NCBI GenBank assembly: GCA_905221605.1
Contig: CAJNDS010002072.1
Location: forward strand, 641,197 to 705,196
DNA: 64,000 nt
Source: Symbiodinium natans
Taxonomy: Eukaryota; Sar; Dinophyceae; Suessiales; Symbiodiniaceae
Direction: 5' to 3'
Part shown: positions 22,331-33,804 of the stretch, one piece after another
Layout: every line of letters begins with the position of its first letter
Position numbering within the stretch: position 1 is the stretch's first letter
Position numbers and translations under genes: made by a program
The notes under the pieces: model-generated
What the model saw: the letters and a program-made list of their open reading frames with translations, nothing else
What the model was told of the DNA's origin: nothing
Database searches by the model: none

Positions 22331-22449
22331 GGGGTTCGGGTTTAGGGTTAGTTTGGAAAAAAAGGGAAGGTCCAGCGGGTTTCGGGTTTAGGGTTTAGGG
22401 GTTGGGGATTTAGGTCTTTTGGGGCTCGGGGCTTGGGGGTTTAGCGTGC

Positions 22450-22602
22450 GGGAACTTGTGGTTTGCGGTTTGGGGGTTTGGGGGTTTGGGGGTTTGGGGG
22501 TTTGAGGGTTTGGGAGTTTGGGAGTTTGAGGGTTTGGGGGTTTGGCTGATTGGGGGTTTGGTGGTTTGCGGGTTTGCGGGTTTACGGCTTTGGGGTTTGG
22601 GT
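22450..22602 (+). repeat. TTTGGGGG-variant array
   Basis: About fifteen units of GGGGGTTTG type with GAGTTTG and GCGGGTTTG variants. A local expansion of a single variant unit rather than TTTAGGG. Confidence 0.85.
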
Positions 22603-22719
22603 ATAGGTGGCTTGAATGGTGTTAAGGTTTAGGATGTTTGGGCTTAAGCTGCTGGGCATCTTTTGATTGCCGTACCCCGTGCATGGCATCCTGGGCAAGG
22701 GGACTCTGTTGCAGTGCCA

Positions 22720-22795
22720 CACATATACACCCAGGAACGCACATGCTCGCTCGCACACACGCACGCACGCACGTGCGCACACACGAACTACTCGT
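22720..22795. repeat. CACG/CACA microsatellite
   Basis: Degenerate CACACGCACGCACG repeats; short open frames there are spurious. Confidence 0.75.
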
Positions 22796-23204
22796 GTCGC
22801 GGCAACTACTTACTTAACTACTCACGTAGTTGAACCGTTTTACTTTACCATGCGTTGCCTTACTTTACCTTTCTTTGCCTTGCTTGCTTACACACACGCA
22901 CGCATATACATATCCATCTATCTGCATGTACTTATGCACAAAAAACGACACTTATAACGAATAAGCGACAAACAGAGTATGGCGCTGTTGACACTAATAT
23001 GAGTCATATGAACACTGCGAACCCTAAACTGGGCTCGTGTTGAGGATCTATCAGCCATAAACCCTAAACACGATAGTAAGATATAGAAAGTATTATGCCC
23101 GTTCCTCAACAACAACCTATCAAGCCCTATGTATCCCAATCCTCAGACCGCACACCCCGACCACAGACGCAACCTTTTCGCCCTAAACCCTGAAGCCGAA
23201 ACCC

Positions 23205-23320
23205 TCCCTAAGCCCCAAGCCCTAAACCCTAAACCCTGAACCCTACCACCCACCACCCTAAACCCTAAACCCTAAACAATAAACCCTAAACCCTAAACCC
23301 TAAACCCTAAACCCTAAGCG
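23205..23320 (-). repeat. CCCTAAA array
   Basis: A clean block at 23,256-23,320 preceded by decayed CCCTAAA and CCACCACC units. Confidence 0.88.
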
Positions 23321-23419
23321 CTGGCCTGCTCTCGCGGAGGAGGGTCAGAAGCTGGAGACCGGTTGGCCACCGGCCACCTCCAAGGACTTCTGGAAGGACC
23401 AGTGTGGGATTGGGTTTCA

Positions 23420-23566
23420 AGGTTCCCTAAACCCGAAACCCTAAATCCTGAAGCCTGAACCCTAAGCCCTAAATCCCTAAACCCTAAACCCTAAGCCCTC
23501 AGCCCTAAGCCCTAAGCCCTAAACCCTAAGCCCTAAGCCCTAAGCCCGAAGCCCTAAACCCAGCTA
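23420..23566 (-). repeat. CCCTAAG/CCCTAAA mixed array
   Basis: Roughly twenty units, with the right half dominated by CCCTAAG. Confidence 0.88.
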
Positions 23567-23666
23567 AGGGTTGGAGATTCTTCCTCCCCTATAGTCTCAA
23601 TCGCCGAACCGGCTAGGTTTGGGGGATGAGGCTGGCTTAGGGAACATCGTTTCTTTGTTTTTTTTT

Positions 23667-23680
23667 GGGGGGGAGGGGGG

Positions 23681-23711
<31 letters not shown>
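23667..23711 (+). repeat. G-rich run
   Basis: 45 bp of G with two A interruptions, adjoining a T run on its left. Confidence 0.85.
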
Positions 23712-23818
23712 TGAGGGTTTTTGTGAATTTTTGAGAGGGCTTTGGGGGTTTCAAAGGCTTTTTCAGGGTTTCAGGTTTTTGGTATGCTTTGTTTGTTTTC
23801 GGTGTGTTTTCAGGGGCT

Positions 23819-23847
23819 GGGGGGGGGGGGGGGGGGGGGGGGGGGGG
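23819..23847 (+). repeat. G homopolymer run (29 G)
   Basis: Uninterrupted G run. Confidence 0.85.
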
Positions 23848-24636
23848 AGAACTTTTGAATTTAGGGCTGGGGGTCTGGGGCTTCAGGGAAGACAGGTGTA
23901 GTGAGCCTTTCGCGCAGGCGTCGATGGCGACATTGACGGACCCAACATCCGAAGTCTCCTTTGCAGTTCCCCTGAGTTTTGGGTTGAGGGTTCAGGGTTT
24001 GAGGATTAACTAGGGAGCTAGGGGCAATTCGGGAACCAGGTGCCTTCCATCCGCCCTACAGAACTTGAGGCACAATTGTAAGGAAACAAACTCGCTAAAA
24101 CTCCTGCGAAGAACCAGTAAGTAGTTGGACCGAGGATTTCGGGTTTCACGGTTTCGGCTCGGTGGAAATGCCATATTCTAGGCGCACATGGTTGACGATA
24201 AGACCTGCACCCTAAACCCTAAACACCATACCCTAAACCCTATACCCCTAAACCCCAAACCGCAAAACATGGCGAGTCAAAAGGGCCACGAGCTCTCAAA
24301 AATGAACACTAAACTTCCCCCCCCAACGAGGCACAGCTAAGGTTCACGAGATTCAGGCTTAGGTTCAAATAGGGCTTTTGTCTTTGGGTTTGGGGTTTTG
24401 GGTGGGTTTAGGCCCGTATATGTAGGTGCTTGGGGTACCTCCTACCCTGAACCCTCAGCCTTAAAACCTACGTCCTAGCACGCCATGGGTGCAAGTAGAC
24501 CCTAAACCCTAAACCCTAAACCCTAAACCTTAAACCACTCAATCTCAGCCCCAGGCAGCTGCCGCGAGTGCAGCAGGCCAGGCAGCTTGCGGGCGTATGA
24601 GTTTGAGGCTCCTGCGGCTTCATGCTTCGCGCGTTG

Positions 24637-24715
24637 TTAGGGATTAGGGTTTAGGGTTTAGGGTTCAGGGTTTAGGGTTTAGGGTTTAGGATTTAGGGTT
24701 TAGGGTTTAGGGTTA
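24637..24715 (+). repeat. TTTAGGG array
   Basis: Eleven TTTAGGG-type units with TTCAGGG and TTTAGGA variants. Confidence 0.9.
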
Positions 24716-25452
24716 GCTTTATAAGCTACCCAGGAGCCCAAACAAGGGAAAAGGGTCCCTAAGCCCTCAGGTTTGAAACTCTAGAGGAAGGGCCCTAAAC
24801 CCTGAATCCCTAGAGCAAAAGGGCTAAACCCCAAGCCCTAAACCCTAAACCCAAAACCCTAAACCCTAAACTCACTGGGAAGTTACAGATGAAGCCCTTT
24901 GACTTGCGAAAGCCTTACTTAGGGTCTGGGGAGCCCCCCAACAGCCCTTATAAGGGAGACATACGCAGCTGCGGTGTAGGGGTTGGGGCTAGGTCTTAGG
25001 GTGCAGGGTTTAGGGTTAAGGGCTTTTAGGGTTCTTTATATGGATTGAGGTACATTCCTTGAGCTAAGGCGTATTTGCCCCCAGTGTTTAAGGTCTGGCT
25101 TAACAAGAACCCAGAATTCTTGCCGTCGCTGCCCTCAACCCGAAACCCGAAAACCTTGATGAGGGTGCCCTTGCAGGTAAGTATACAAGTCATCGAATCC
25201 CTTAGACAAACGACCCTCGAGATGGAACCGAAGGGCTCGAGGCTTTGGCACCTTAAACTGCAATCTCTCCCCTCCACCCAGCTGCCAGCTGTCTGCGGCC
25301 AAGCACATGACGCAAACTCGCCCTAAACCGTACTACATATCGCCCCCTTTGCTTTTTGACATGGGAAAGCCCCGAATCTACCCCCAACACAATGTAATCC
25401 ATAATGTATCGCAACACCCATAAACCCTGAAACCCTAAACCCTAAAGCCCAC

Positions 25453-25486
25453 ACCCCCCCCCCCCCCCCAAAAAAAAAAAAAAAAA
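25453..25486 (+). repeat. C run followed by A run
   Basis: A long C run joins a run of about 17 A. The C-then-A layout recurs near 26,262 and 1,150. Confidence 0.8.
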
Positions 25487-25626
25487 TGCCCTTTTTGGTA
25501 AAGCTCCAAGTACGGGTGGCTGCTCGGGGGTCAACAAGCAACACAGACGGGCTTCCCGGTGGCGAGTGGGCAGCCAGAGAGACCGTCGAAAGCGGGGCCC
25601 CAATCCCTCCCCCAGTACTGAGCCCT

Positions 25627-25727
25627 AAGGGTCCATGTACCTCATTATTATATACTTAGACCCAAAAGTCCTTATATAGGAAGTACTTTAAGGCCCAAGT
25701 ATTCCATAATTAGGTACATGGACCCTT
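25627..25727 (-). mobile_element. Foldback mini-element, family A, full copy in inverted orientation
   Basis: 101 bp. Read on the reverse strand it differs from the copy at 3,627 at only two positions. Ends are AAGGGTCCATGTACCT and AGGTACATGGACCCTT. It is flanked by CCCT on the left and AGT on the right. Confidence 0.82.
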
Positions 25728-26247
25728 AGTAGGGTTTAGGGAACAAAGCCAAACTTCCTCTTGAAAGTCTTACAACCTAAACACTGAACCACTACAAACC
25801 TTCAGGTTGTTTTGTTTAAGGGCTGTATAAACCTCGCTCGCGGTGTGCTCATCTGGCAGCCCGGGACACTGGGTATACGTACGGCCGGTCTCTCAAAGAC
25901 TAAGAAATCTGGGCCGGCAGACAGGCTTTAGAGTTTGGGGTTGCCGGCTTGAGGACTTAGGGTTTGGGGTTTAGGGTTTGGATCCAAGAACTATGAGGCA
26001 AATTCCAAATTCAAGCCCTAAACCTCACAGGTCCAAACCCTAAACCCTAACTACTACAAACCCTAATCAACCTGAGTCCGTAACCTCAGGGCCGCAACCC
26101 CTCAACCCTTAAGGGGCTAGGGTTTAGGGTTTAGGGTTTAGAAACTCCATCTACTTGACCCACACACCTCCTCGCCACCCCTACCGCTCACAACCACCAG
26201 CCCCCGAAAGAGCCTAAACTTGCTCAAGACCCTGATTCTACAATTTG

Positions 26248-26290
26248 CTTAAGAACCTCCCCCCCCCCCCCCCGCCGCCAAAAAAAAAGG
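26248..26290 (+). mobile_element. Foldback family B, left end only
   Basis: TTTGCTTAAGAACC followed by a C run and an A run matches the left terminus of family B; no right terminus was found nearby. Confidence 0.55.
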
Positions 26291-26603
26291 GCTCAGCACA
26301 AACCAAAGACTCAGAATTGATCCCCGCCCCACACACCGGATACGCGAAACTCAAACCCCAACACCGAATTATACTCAGTTCTTAAGAACTGTTCCCGCTA
26401 AGGAGCTTAGAAGAAGTTTAGTTCCAGGTTTAGGTTTCAGGGCTTCTTAGGATAGGGTGATAAAACAACAATAAACGAAGCAACGTGCTGAATCTTCAGC
26501 AAGAACCAAGTATCCCTAACCCGCCCCTCCCCCCCCCCCACCCCCCTAGCCCCCCTACCCCTACCAACTTCTGCCTTCGGCTAGATGAGGTTCTGGGTCA
26601 CCC

Positions 26604-26690
26604 CAAACCCTAAACCCTAAACCCTAAGCCCCAAGCCCTAAACCCTAAACCCTAAACCCTAAACCCTAAACCCTAAACCCTAAACCCTAT
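26604..26690 (-). repeat. CCCTAAA array
   Basis: Twelve CCCTAAA units with two CCCCAAG/CCCTAAG variants. Confidence 0.92.
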
Positions 26691-26768
26691 TTGGGACTCA
26701 GAATGTGGGGGTTTTGGATTTAGAGCTCAGCGGCTAGAGTGCGCGACCTCGCCGAAGATGCCTCCCTT

Positions 26769-26870
26769 AAGGGTCGATGTACTTAAATAGGGCATACTTG
26801 GGCCTTAAAGTACTTGCTACATAGGGAAATTCGGGGCCCAAGCATATAATTATTAGGTACATGGACCCTT
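26769..26870 (+). mobile_element. Foldback mini-element, family A copy
   Basis: AAGGGTCGATGTACTT on the left and AGGTACATGGACCCTT on the right. The interior TTGGGCCTTAAAGTACTTGC matches the consensus. About 10% diverged from the near-identical trio. Confidence 0.75.
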
Positions 26871-27066
26871 TAGGGCTTGGAAAATACAGCGGCTGCTGAG
26901 ACGACGGTACAGGGACCACCCCCGAAATCCGGGGGTACGCTTTTGGAGGCTCAGCGGAGATTCTACTGCACTTTTCAGGGTCTTAAGGAGTGGCCTATTG
27001 AAGACTCAAGCCAGATCCTTCAGCCCCAAACCCCAAAACGTTCTAAGAACTCTTAACGTACCCTAC

Positions 27067-27140
27067 AAGGGTCCGTGTACCTAAGTAGGGAACTGTTGGG
27101 CCGTAAAGTACTTCCTATGTTATACAAGGCCCATAAGTTT
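27067..27140 (+). mobile_element. Foldback family A, truncated
   Basis: The left two thirds are present (AAGGGTCCGTGTACCT, GGGCCGTAAAGTACTTCC); the right end is missing. Confidence 0.6.
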
Positions 27141-27414
27141 GTTGAGCATTCTTGAGCCTAGCCCCATGTCCGATCTCGACACTCTCAACTTTTTTGCCCA
27201 AATCCCTTAATCCCTACAACCCTGGTTTCTTGTGAAAGAGCCTAAATTAAGCTACTCTGATAGGTGTATATACTATATAGTAAACAGATCAAGTATCCTT
27301 AATATGGTACCGTAGATTGAGTGCCTTGACATGAATCCAGACCCCCTCCCTCGCGCGCCTAGTGTAAAGGTCTGCACACTTCTTGGGTGACTAGATACTT
27401 TCTACACACCCTGC

Positions 27415-27506
27415 TGAACCCTAAACCCTAAACCCTAAACCCTAAACCCTAAACCCTAAACCCTAAACCCTAAACCCTAAATAAACCCTAAACCCTAAAC
27501 CCTCAC
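27415..27506 (-). repeat. CCCTAAA array
   Basis: Twelve to thirteen units with one ATAAA interruption. Confidence 0.92.
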
Positions 27507-27879
27507 TGGTGGGGCAATCCTCGGTTCCTGCACATATTGCATGAGTAGAGTTGAGTCCCGTCTCTTCGAGACATGGGTGGCAAGACACCGCAAATCGCGA
27601 CGGCCGGGTAAAAAGAACTAGGGATCTTTCGGTTCCATGAGGATCCTAAATCCCAAACCCAGACCCTCAGAGCCTAAACCCCAAACCCTAAACCCCGGAC
27701 CATTCACGAAAACATGGGGGACGTGGTCTTTGGAAGCACGGGTTAAGCAAATCTTCAGCGCCTTGTGGGAATTGTTAAAAAAGCTTGCTGGGACAGGGTT
27801 GAGGGTCTACATCCTATCGCTGCAGCCACCTGATTTGTCTGGCCCTTCACCCCAAACCCGAAACCCTAGGTCCCTAAAA

Positions 27880-28045
27880 CCTAATTCCCTGAACCGCAAA
27901 CCCTAAACCCAACACCCTATAAACCCCAATTGCCTAAACACCAATTTACCTGAACCCCAGAACTCTGACCCCCCAATCCCCTAAACCCTCATTCCCTAAA
28001 GCTTAACTCTAAACCCTAAACCCTAAACCCCAAACCCCAAACCCT
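27880..28045 (-). repeat. Decayed CCCTAAA array
   Basis: CCCTAAA and CCCCAAA units interspersed with AATTGCC/AATTTACC elements; partly restored units at 28,008-28,045. Confidence 0.75.
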
Positions 28046-28145
28046 TCTTCAGTATGGTGAGAGCGAAAGAGACTGCAGTGGCAGCCGCGGTGTCGGCACG
28101 ATAGGTCAGCTGGAGCTGTGGAAAACTACAGCGGCCTACTCAAAC

Positions 28146-28196
28146 TAGGGTTTAGGGTTTAGGGTTTAGGGTTTAGGGTTTAGGGTTTAGGGCTAA
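28146..28196 (+). repeat. TTTAGGG array
   Basis: Seven TTTAGGG units. Confidence 0.9.
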
Positions 28197-28851
28197 GGGT
28201 TCTGACTTTGGGGCATTCATTGCGAATTGGCTTTTTTGGCTAGCCATAGAAGCACTCTATGGGATAAGATGGGTACCTGTTTAGGCTCCTGCACAGGGTT
28301 GTTCGGGGTGAGGATCGAAGTGCAATCGAAACTGCGCGTGGTGTTCTAGCTTTCCCCACTAAGACAGTGGCCTGATTAATTAGAATAGGGTTTGGGGGGC
28401 TATTATAGTAAAAATTCAAAGGGACCATAAGGGAATACTGTTAGTAATTATTCCGACCCCTATATTACCCCAAGAGTACAAAAGTGTGCCCTATGTTGCT
28501 TGAAACAGAGCCTATATGAGGGAACCAAAACGCCCCCCCAAAAAGGATAAATGGGTGCCACTGGGGAAACCCATGCGGGCTTGATTAAGTATCCATGACA
28601 GTGGCTGTCGCCACTAAGGGGCGGAAGATGGGGGTTTCCCAAGGGGTACACCTTTTTTGGGGAAATGCCGATTTATCATAGAAACCAGATGAAGCCCTCA
28701 TACCCTATACACGATACACCCTACGCACGCATTGCTTCGTTGAAGCGGAGATTCAAAGGCTGCGAATTGAAACCGAAGCCCTGATAGCGTAAGCTCAAAG
28801 TCCCTCAGCGACCGTTCGCGTAGTAAGGGGTCCCCTCCTTGTAAACACGAC

Positions 28852-28922
28852 CCTGAACCCTAAACCCTAAACCCTAAACCCTAAACCCTAAACCCTAAAC
28901 CCTAAACCCTTAACCCCAAACC
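28852..28922 (-). repeat. CCCTAAA array
   Basis: Nine CCCTAAA units. Confidence 0.9.
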
Positions 28923-29068
28923 GAGTCCTAGCTCTCCAGCAGCCCCGCCTTTATACTTCGGAGTTTGCCAGGGGCCTCCATCTCAAGCAAGGGTGCCTCC
29001 GGGGCTCCCAATGCCTGAACGGCTCCGTGGCTTGCAGACATAGACAAGGCATGCTGGGGGCCTCTTCT

Positions 29069-29270
29069 TTAAGGGTTTAGGGTTTAGGGTTTAGGGTTTA
29101 GGGTTAGGGTTTAGGGTTTAGGGTTTAGGGTTTAGGGTTTCGGGGATGTACAAAACTAGGGTCCCTTTGGAGGGGTCCTTTTCACGAACTGTGAAGAGAC
29201 CAGGCCAATCATTGGTCCTAACCCTAAACCCTAAACCCTAAACCCTAAACCCTAAACCCTAAACCCTCCT
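29069..29270. repeat. TTTAGGG then CCCTAAA arrays facing each other
   Basis: TTTAGGG at 29,069-29,141 and CCCTAAA at 29,217-29,270 enclose a spacer of about 75 bp, G-rich on the left and C-rich on the right, the reverse of a capped-fragment orientation. Confidence 0.88.
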
Positions 29271-29357
29271 CATTGTAAGGGATCCTACTATTTGGGGGAT
29301 TAGGGGTCCCCCTCATTTTCATAATCGGGTTTATAGTGCCGGGGTCGAGCGCTAAAG

Positions 29358-29590
29358 GAGGTCCCCCCTTATTATACTAACCGTTAAAGGACTTATAACC
29401 TAAGCTAGGGTTTAGGGTTTAGGGTTTAGGGTTTAGGGTTTAGGGTTTAGGGTTTAGGGTTTAGGGTTTAGGGTTTAGGGTTTAGGGTTTAGGGTTTAGG
29501 GTTTAGGGTTTAGGGTTTAGGGTTTAGGGTTTAGGCTTATAACCCAACTTAGGGTCCTTATAACTCTACTTATGACTAGTGGGGGCCCTA
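29358..29590. mobile_element. Family E mini-element split by a telomere-like array
   Basis: Left landmarks (ATTATACTAACCGTTAAAGG, TATAACCTAAGC) and right landmarks (CTTATAACCCAACTT, GTCCTTATAACTCTACTTA, ACTAGTGGGGG) match in order those of the copy at 5,108-5,225. In the uninterrupted copy CCTAAG and CTTATAACCCA are about 8 bp apart; here about 130 bp of TTTAGGG repeats lie between them. Confidence 0.65.
29405..29535 (+). repeat. TTTAGGG array inserted in family E
   Basis: About 18-19 near-perfect TTTAGGG units lie inside the element described at 29,358-29,590. Confidence 0.9.
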
Positions 29591-30427
29591 CTTGTAAGAG
29601 CTCCAATGTTCGAAGACCCGAAAAGGTGTACCTGAAGGTGCCTCAGCCTCGCAGTCAAGCGTTAGAGGACGACGACAAAACCCTATGCCCTAGGCTCATT
29701 AGGGTCTAGGGTTTAGGGTTTACGGTTTAGGGTTAGGATCGAGTCGAGGGTTCAGGGTTCAGGGTGGAGGGATTTTTTGTGGCTTTGGGGTGTAGGTGTC
29801 CGAGGGACGGGTCAGACTTACTTGAGGATCATCCCCTATTCTTCTGCTGAGGCTCTACAACCAACACCTACCCGTTTAAACCCAAAACCCTAAAGCCTAA
29901 ACCCTAAACCCTGAACCCTGAACCCTAAAGCCTAAAGCCTAAAGCCTAAACCCTAAACCCTACACCCTAAACAGTAAACAGTTGCTTCAGGCTGTAACTT
30001 CAACCCTCACTCTACAATGCCCCTTCTGTTTTGTTGGCTTCAAGTGTTGAGGATGGACTCCTCAGACTGAAAGAAGGGGAATTCGGGTTTAGAGTTTAGG
30101 GTTTAGGGTTTAGGGATACCAGGCCATAACCCCTACACCGCAAGCCACAATTCGGAACACTTGAGGACTCAGCGCGAGCGCATGACAAAAAGAAAGAGGT
30201 GGGCCGTGCTCGTGACTTGCCGCGGGACACGCCGATTTTGCGGGAAATCCGAAATCCGGGTTTCCTAGACCCAGGAATAAGAATAAAAAGTGTGTAAAGG
30301 GAACCTAAACCCTAAAAAGAGGGAATAAGGGCCTACCCTGGGTCCTATAGTCTCAGCGCCGGTGCAGTTTTCAGGGAGTTGGTAGGGATATAGGGCGGTG
30401 TAGGGTTTAGGGTCGAGTGGCGGGCCC

Positions 30428-30487
30428 TAAAACCTAAACCTTAAACCCTAAACCCTAAACCCTAAACCCTAAACCCTAAACCCTAAC
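30428..30487 (-). repeat. CCCTAAA array
   Basis: About eight units, the first two decayed. Confidence 0.9.
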
Positions 30488-31978
30488 CGCTTCGAAAGTA
30501 CAAAACAGCGCCCTAGGAACTCTGTCGGGCCATGGCCATGCCTCTGTCCCGAGGCCGCAGCTAAACGGACTCAGGAAAAGACCGTCATAAAAGGGACCCT
30601 AGGGCCCTAGGGACTATGTGGGTTTAGGGTTTAGGGTTTAGGGTTTAAGGTTTAGCATTCATGGCATACCACCAATTCCTGCACCCCAAATGGGGTAGTC
30701 GGCGTTTCATGCAGCCTACCACCAGAGCGGCCCCAAAAAGAAAGAGGAGATCGTGCTTTGCAGGCGCAGGGTTCTAGGGTTGTGAGGTTTGGGTTCTGGG
30801 GTTTAGGGTTTAGGGCCTACCCAAAGGCTCCTATGTAGTACCCCTTTGAAGTAGTATACTAGAATCCCCTATAAGGTAACCCAAAAAGGAACTACATTGG
30901 AGCCTTTTGGTAAGGTCTTCCGACCCTTTTCTCAAACTGTGGCAGACGGGTGTGGGGAATGGCTGAGATAGCCGTAAACTTCAAAACTTCAAGCCCTAAT
31001 ACCCTGAATCATATAGCCTGAACCCTAAACATCCCGGTTTTTAAGGCTTTAGGGTTTAGGGTTTATAAACCCTTGCACTCTCATTCTACGAAAAGTCCTA
31101 GAAATGCCTCAAACCCCTAAAACCTTCATCCCTTCCAATTCCCGAAGCCGCAAACCCTGAAACCTTATCTTAAGACCTCGAAACATAAGCTTGCAGAAAG
31201 GGTTTCGGGTTTAGGAGTATAATACACTAACACCCTGAACCCTGAGCCATTCACGCTAAATCCTACTCCCTACAACCCTTATCCCTTATAAACACTCAAC
31301 CCTAAAACCCGAAATCCTAAAACGCTAAACCCGATGAGTTGCGAGACTTCCGGTTTGGCTTTCGGCTTTAGGGTTTAGGGTTTAGGGTTTCGGATATTCG
31401 GAGTTTTGGGTTTGAAGGCCTTAGGGCTTTTTTTTGTAAGGAATCTCGGGTTCAGGCTTTTTTTTGGGGGTTTCTTTGTCCGAGTTTGCCCCGCGGTCCT
31501 GCAGGCACAATTTAGGCAAGTCGGTCTCTGGGCAAGTTCTCCCCTGTAGACCTTTGTCAAGGTTGGCCCTTGAAACCCTCTGGAAGAAAACCCCCAGTAT
31601 GATCCTCTTAAATTAAACAGGGAACGTGTGAATATCCAAAGGGCCCACGCAGCGATCTGACTACTGCAGTAAGGACGGCCTGCGATAGCTCAGACTCGGA
31701 AGGACGAATTTCCCATCGTGTGCGCCGGTGGCGGCGCTGGCGCAGCCTGGCGGTTGAGGGTTTTAGGGCCTTAGGGCTTCGCAAACTCCCGGTTGACTTG
31801 CACCCGAAACCCGAAACCCTAAACCCTAAACCCTAAACCCTAAGCCCTAAACAGAAATGCTTCAGCTTCAAGGGCCTTTGTGGCAAAGGCCCTCAACACG
31901 GAATGCTTCCGGGAGCCCCAAGGATGCGAAGATGCGAGCACCCCCTTTGGAAATTTTTCTGTGGTATAACAACTGCAC

Positions 31979-32074
31979 GGTTTAGGGTTTAGGGTTTAGG
32001 GTTTAGGGTTTAGGGTTTAGGGTTTAGGGTTTAGGGTTTAGGGTTTAGGGTTTAGGGTTTAGGGTTTAGGGTTC
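31979..32074 (+). repeat. TTTAGGG array
   Basis: Thirteen perfect TTTAGGG units. Confidence 0.93.
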
Positions 32075-32418
32075 AGGGCCCCCGGGCTTGGAGCATCATT
32101 CGGGATGCAGATTTTAAGGGGGTTCCGATACTCAGGGTTCTCGACTACTGCGGGTCAAAATGTAAAAGCGGCTCCCCCCCCCCCAATTTTCGGAAGGCAG
32201 CCATAGACCCTAACTGTTCGGGTATACGGGAAGCTGAAATTACTAGACCCAAGAGCAACCTAGGAATAAACAAGGGTGCCGTGCCCCTTATGGTTTAGGG
32301 TTTTTGGGGTTTTAAGGGCCTTAGAAGGGGACCTAGGCCCTAAAAGGGAACAAGCGCCTACTCTGGGTCCTATATTCAAGGCAGGAACTTCTGGCTTCTG
32401 GCCCTACCCCGCTAGACT

Positions 32419-32520
32419 TAGGGTGTAGGGTTTAGGGTTTAGTGTTTAGGGTTTAGGGTGTAGGGTTTAGGGTTTAGTGTTTAGGGTTTAGGGTTTAGGG
32501 TTTAGGGTTTAGGGTTTAGT
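32419..32520 (+). repeat. TTTAGGG array with TGTAGGG and TTTAGTG variants in a higher-order pattern
   Basis: The variant pattern TGTAGGG-TTTAGGG-TTTAGTG-TTTAGGG occurs twice in succession (about 32,422 and 32,457), a 35-bp higher-order repeat, before clean units. Confidence 0.8.
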
Positions 32521-32850
32521 GGTAAACCCCGCAGTGGTGGCCGCATTGGGGTTTAGGTCTTGGGGTCGGTCCTATCACCCCTACACGCTACGCCTACCAC
32601 CCCCTAGTAGTCCTCTTTCCGCAAACCCTAAACCCTAAACCCTAAACCCTAAACCCTATGTTTGAGATCATCCCGTCGAAGACATGGATAGACCTCCCCG
32701 GCAAAATTGGGCGAGCAGCGTTGCGACGCCATGATTCTCAACGACCAGGGTTCCCACACGTACGCAGCGGTACAAAAACCTATGGGTTTAGGGTTTGGGG
32801 TTTAGGGTTTAGGGTTTGGGGTTTAGGGTTTAGGGCTATACCTTTTCTTA

Positions 32851-32926
32851 GTTATCCAGTAACCTGGGGGAATTAAAGGTTAACCTTTGGGATTATAAGG
32901 GGATTATACTACCCCAAAAAGGTTAA
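32851..32926. repeat. Small foldback element
   Basis: CAGTAACCTGGGGG and AAAGGTTAACCTTT on the left face CCCCAAAAAGGTTAAAGGTTACCT on the right, around a GGGGATTATACTACCCC centre. That centre resembles those of families B and D. Confidence 0.55.
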
Positions 32927-33269
32927 AGGTTACCTACTCTACTACTAGGGGTAGAGTGCGCAAACCAAGATTTCGACTCAATGCGGAGATGCGCCTTCAC
33001 GCTTTTCCTGCCGGAAAGTTGTTGATCGCATTCGCAGCTGCAACAGCAGCGCACCAGTCTCTAAACCCTATAAATCCTAAACCTTAGACCCCAAACCCAG
33101 ACCCGAAACCCTAAACCCTAAACCCATAGGTCATGGGCCGAAATCCCACGAAGTCTCCCATGGCTTAGCACACCCCTCGGACGACATCATCTGGCAACGC
33201 AAATGTTGTGGCCAGCAAGTGCAAGGGGCGGAGGATCGGGCTCAGGCCCTGGAGCACAGTTAGGCAGTC

Positions 33270-33413
33270 AGGGTTCGGGTTAGGGCTTAGGGCTTAGGGC
33301 TTAGGGCTTAGGGCTTAGGGCTTAGGATTTAGGGTTTATAGGGCTTAGGGCTTAGGGCTTAGGGTTTAGGGTTTAGGGTTCAGGGTTTAGGGTTTAGGGT
33401 TTAGAGTGCAAAC
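33270..33413 (+). repeat. CTTAGGG-variant array grading into TTTAGGG
   Basis: About nine GGGCTTA units, then mixed, then TTTAGGG units. Confidence 0.88.
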
Positions 33414-33489
33414 TTAAGAGCCCATCTACTTCTTCCAGGTTGGTGGTGTAAAAACCATTGTGGGATTCCCGGTTTCCTAGAAACTACTC

Positions 33490-33614
33490 TTTGCTTAAGA
33501 GCCCCCCCCAAAAAATATCCCTATACTACCCTATAAGGAAGAATATAAATAAATAAAGAAATATATATATATATATATGTTATTAATTCATTTTTTGGGG
33601 GGGTTCTTAAGCAA
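33490..33614. mobile_element. Foldback mini-element, family B
   Basis: Left TTTGCTTAAGAGCCCCCCC, right GGGGGGGTTCTTAAGCAA. The interior has CCCTATACTACCC and an AT-rich run. Confidence 0.72.
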
Positions 33615-33804
33615 TGAGAAGGAAAAAAGAGAGCTTTGGTCGCATGAGGTGGGTTTACGGCGGGTTTAGGGTTTAGGGTTTAGGGTTTAGGGTAATGGGT
33701 TTAGGGTTTATCGGGGCCTTCAGGGCTTAGGCTTCAGAGGACCGACGTTCAAGCCCTAAAACACGAAACCCGAAAGCGTCCTAAACACCGAAGCACAAAA
33801 AACC

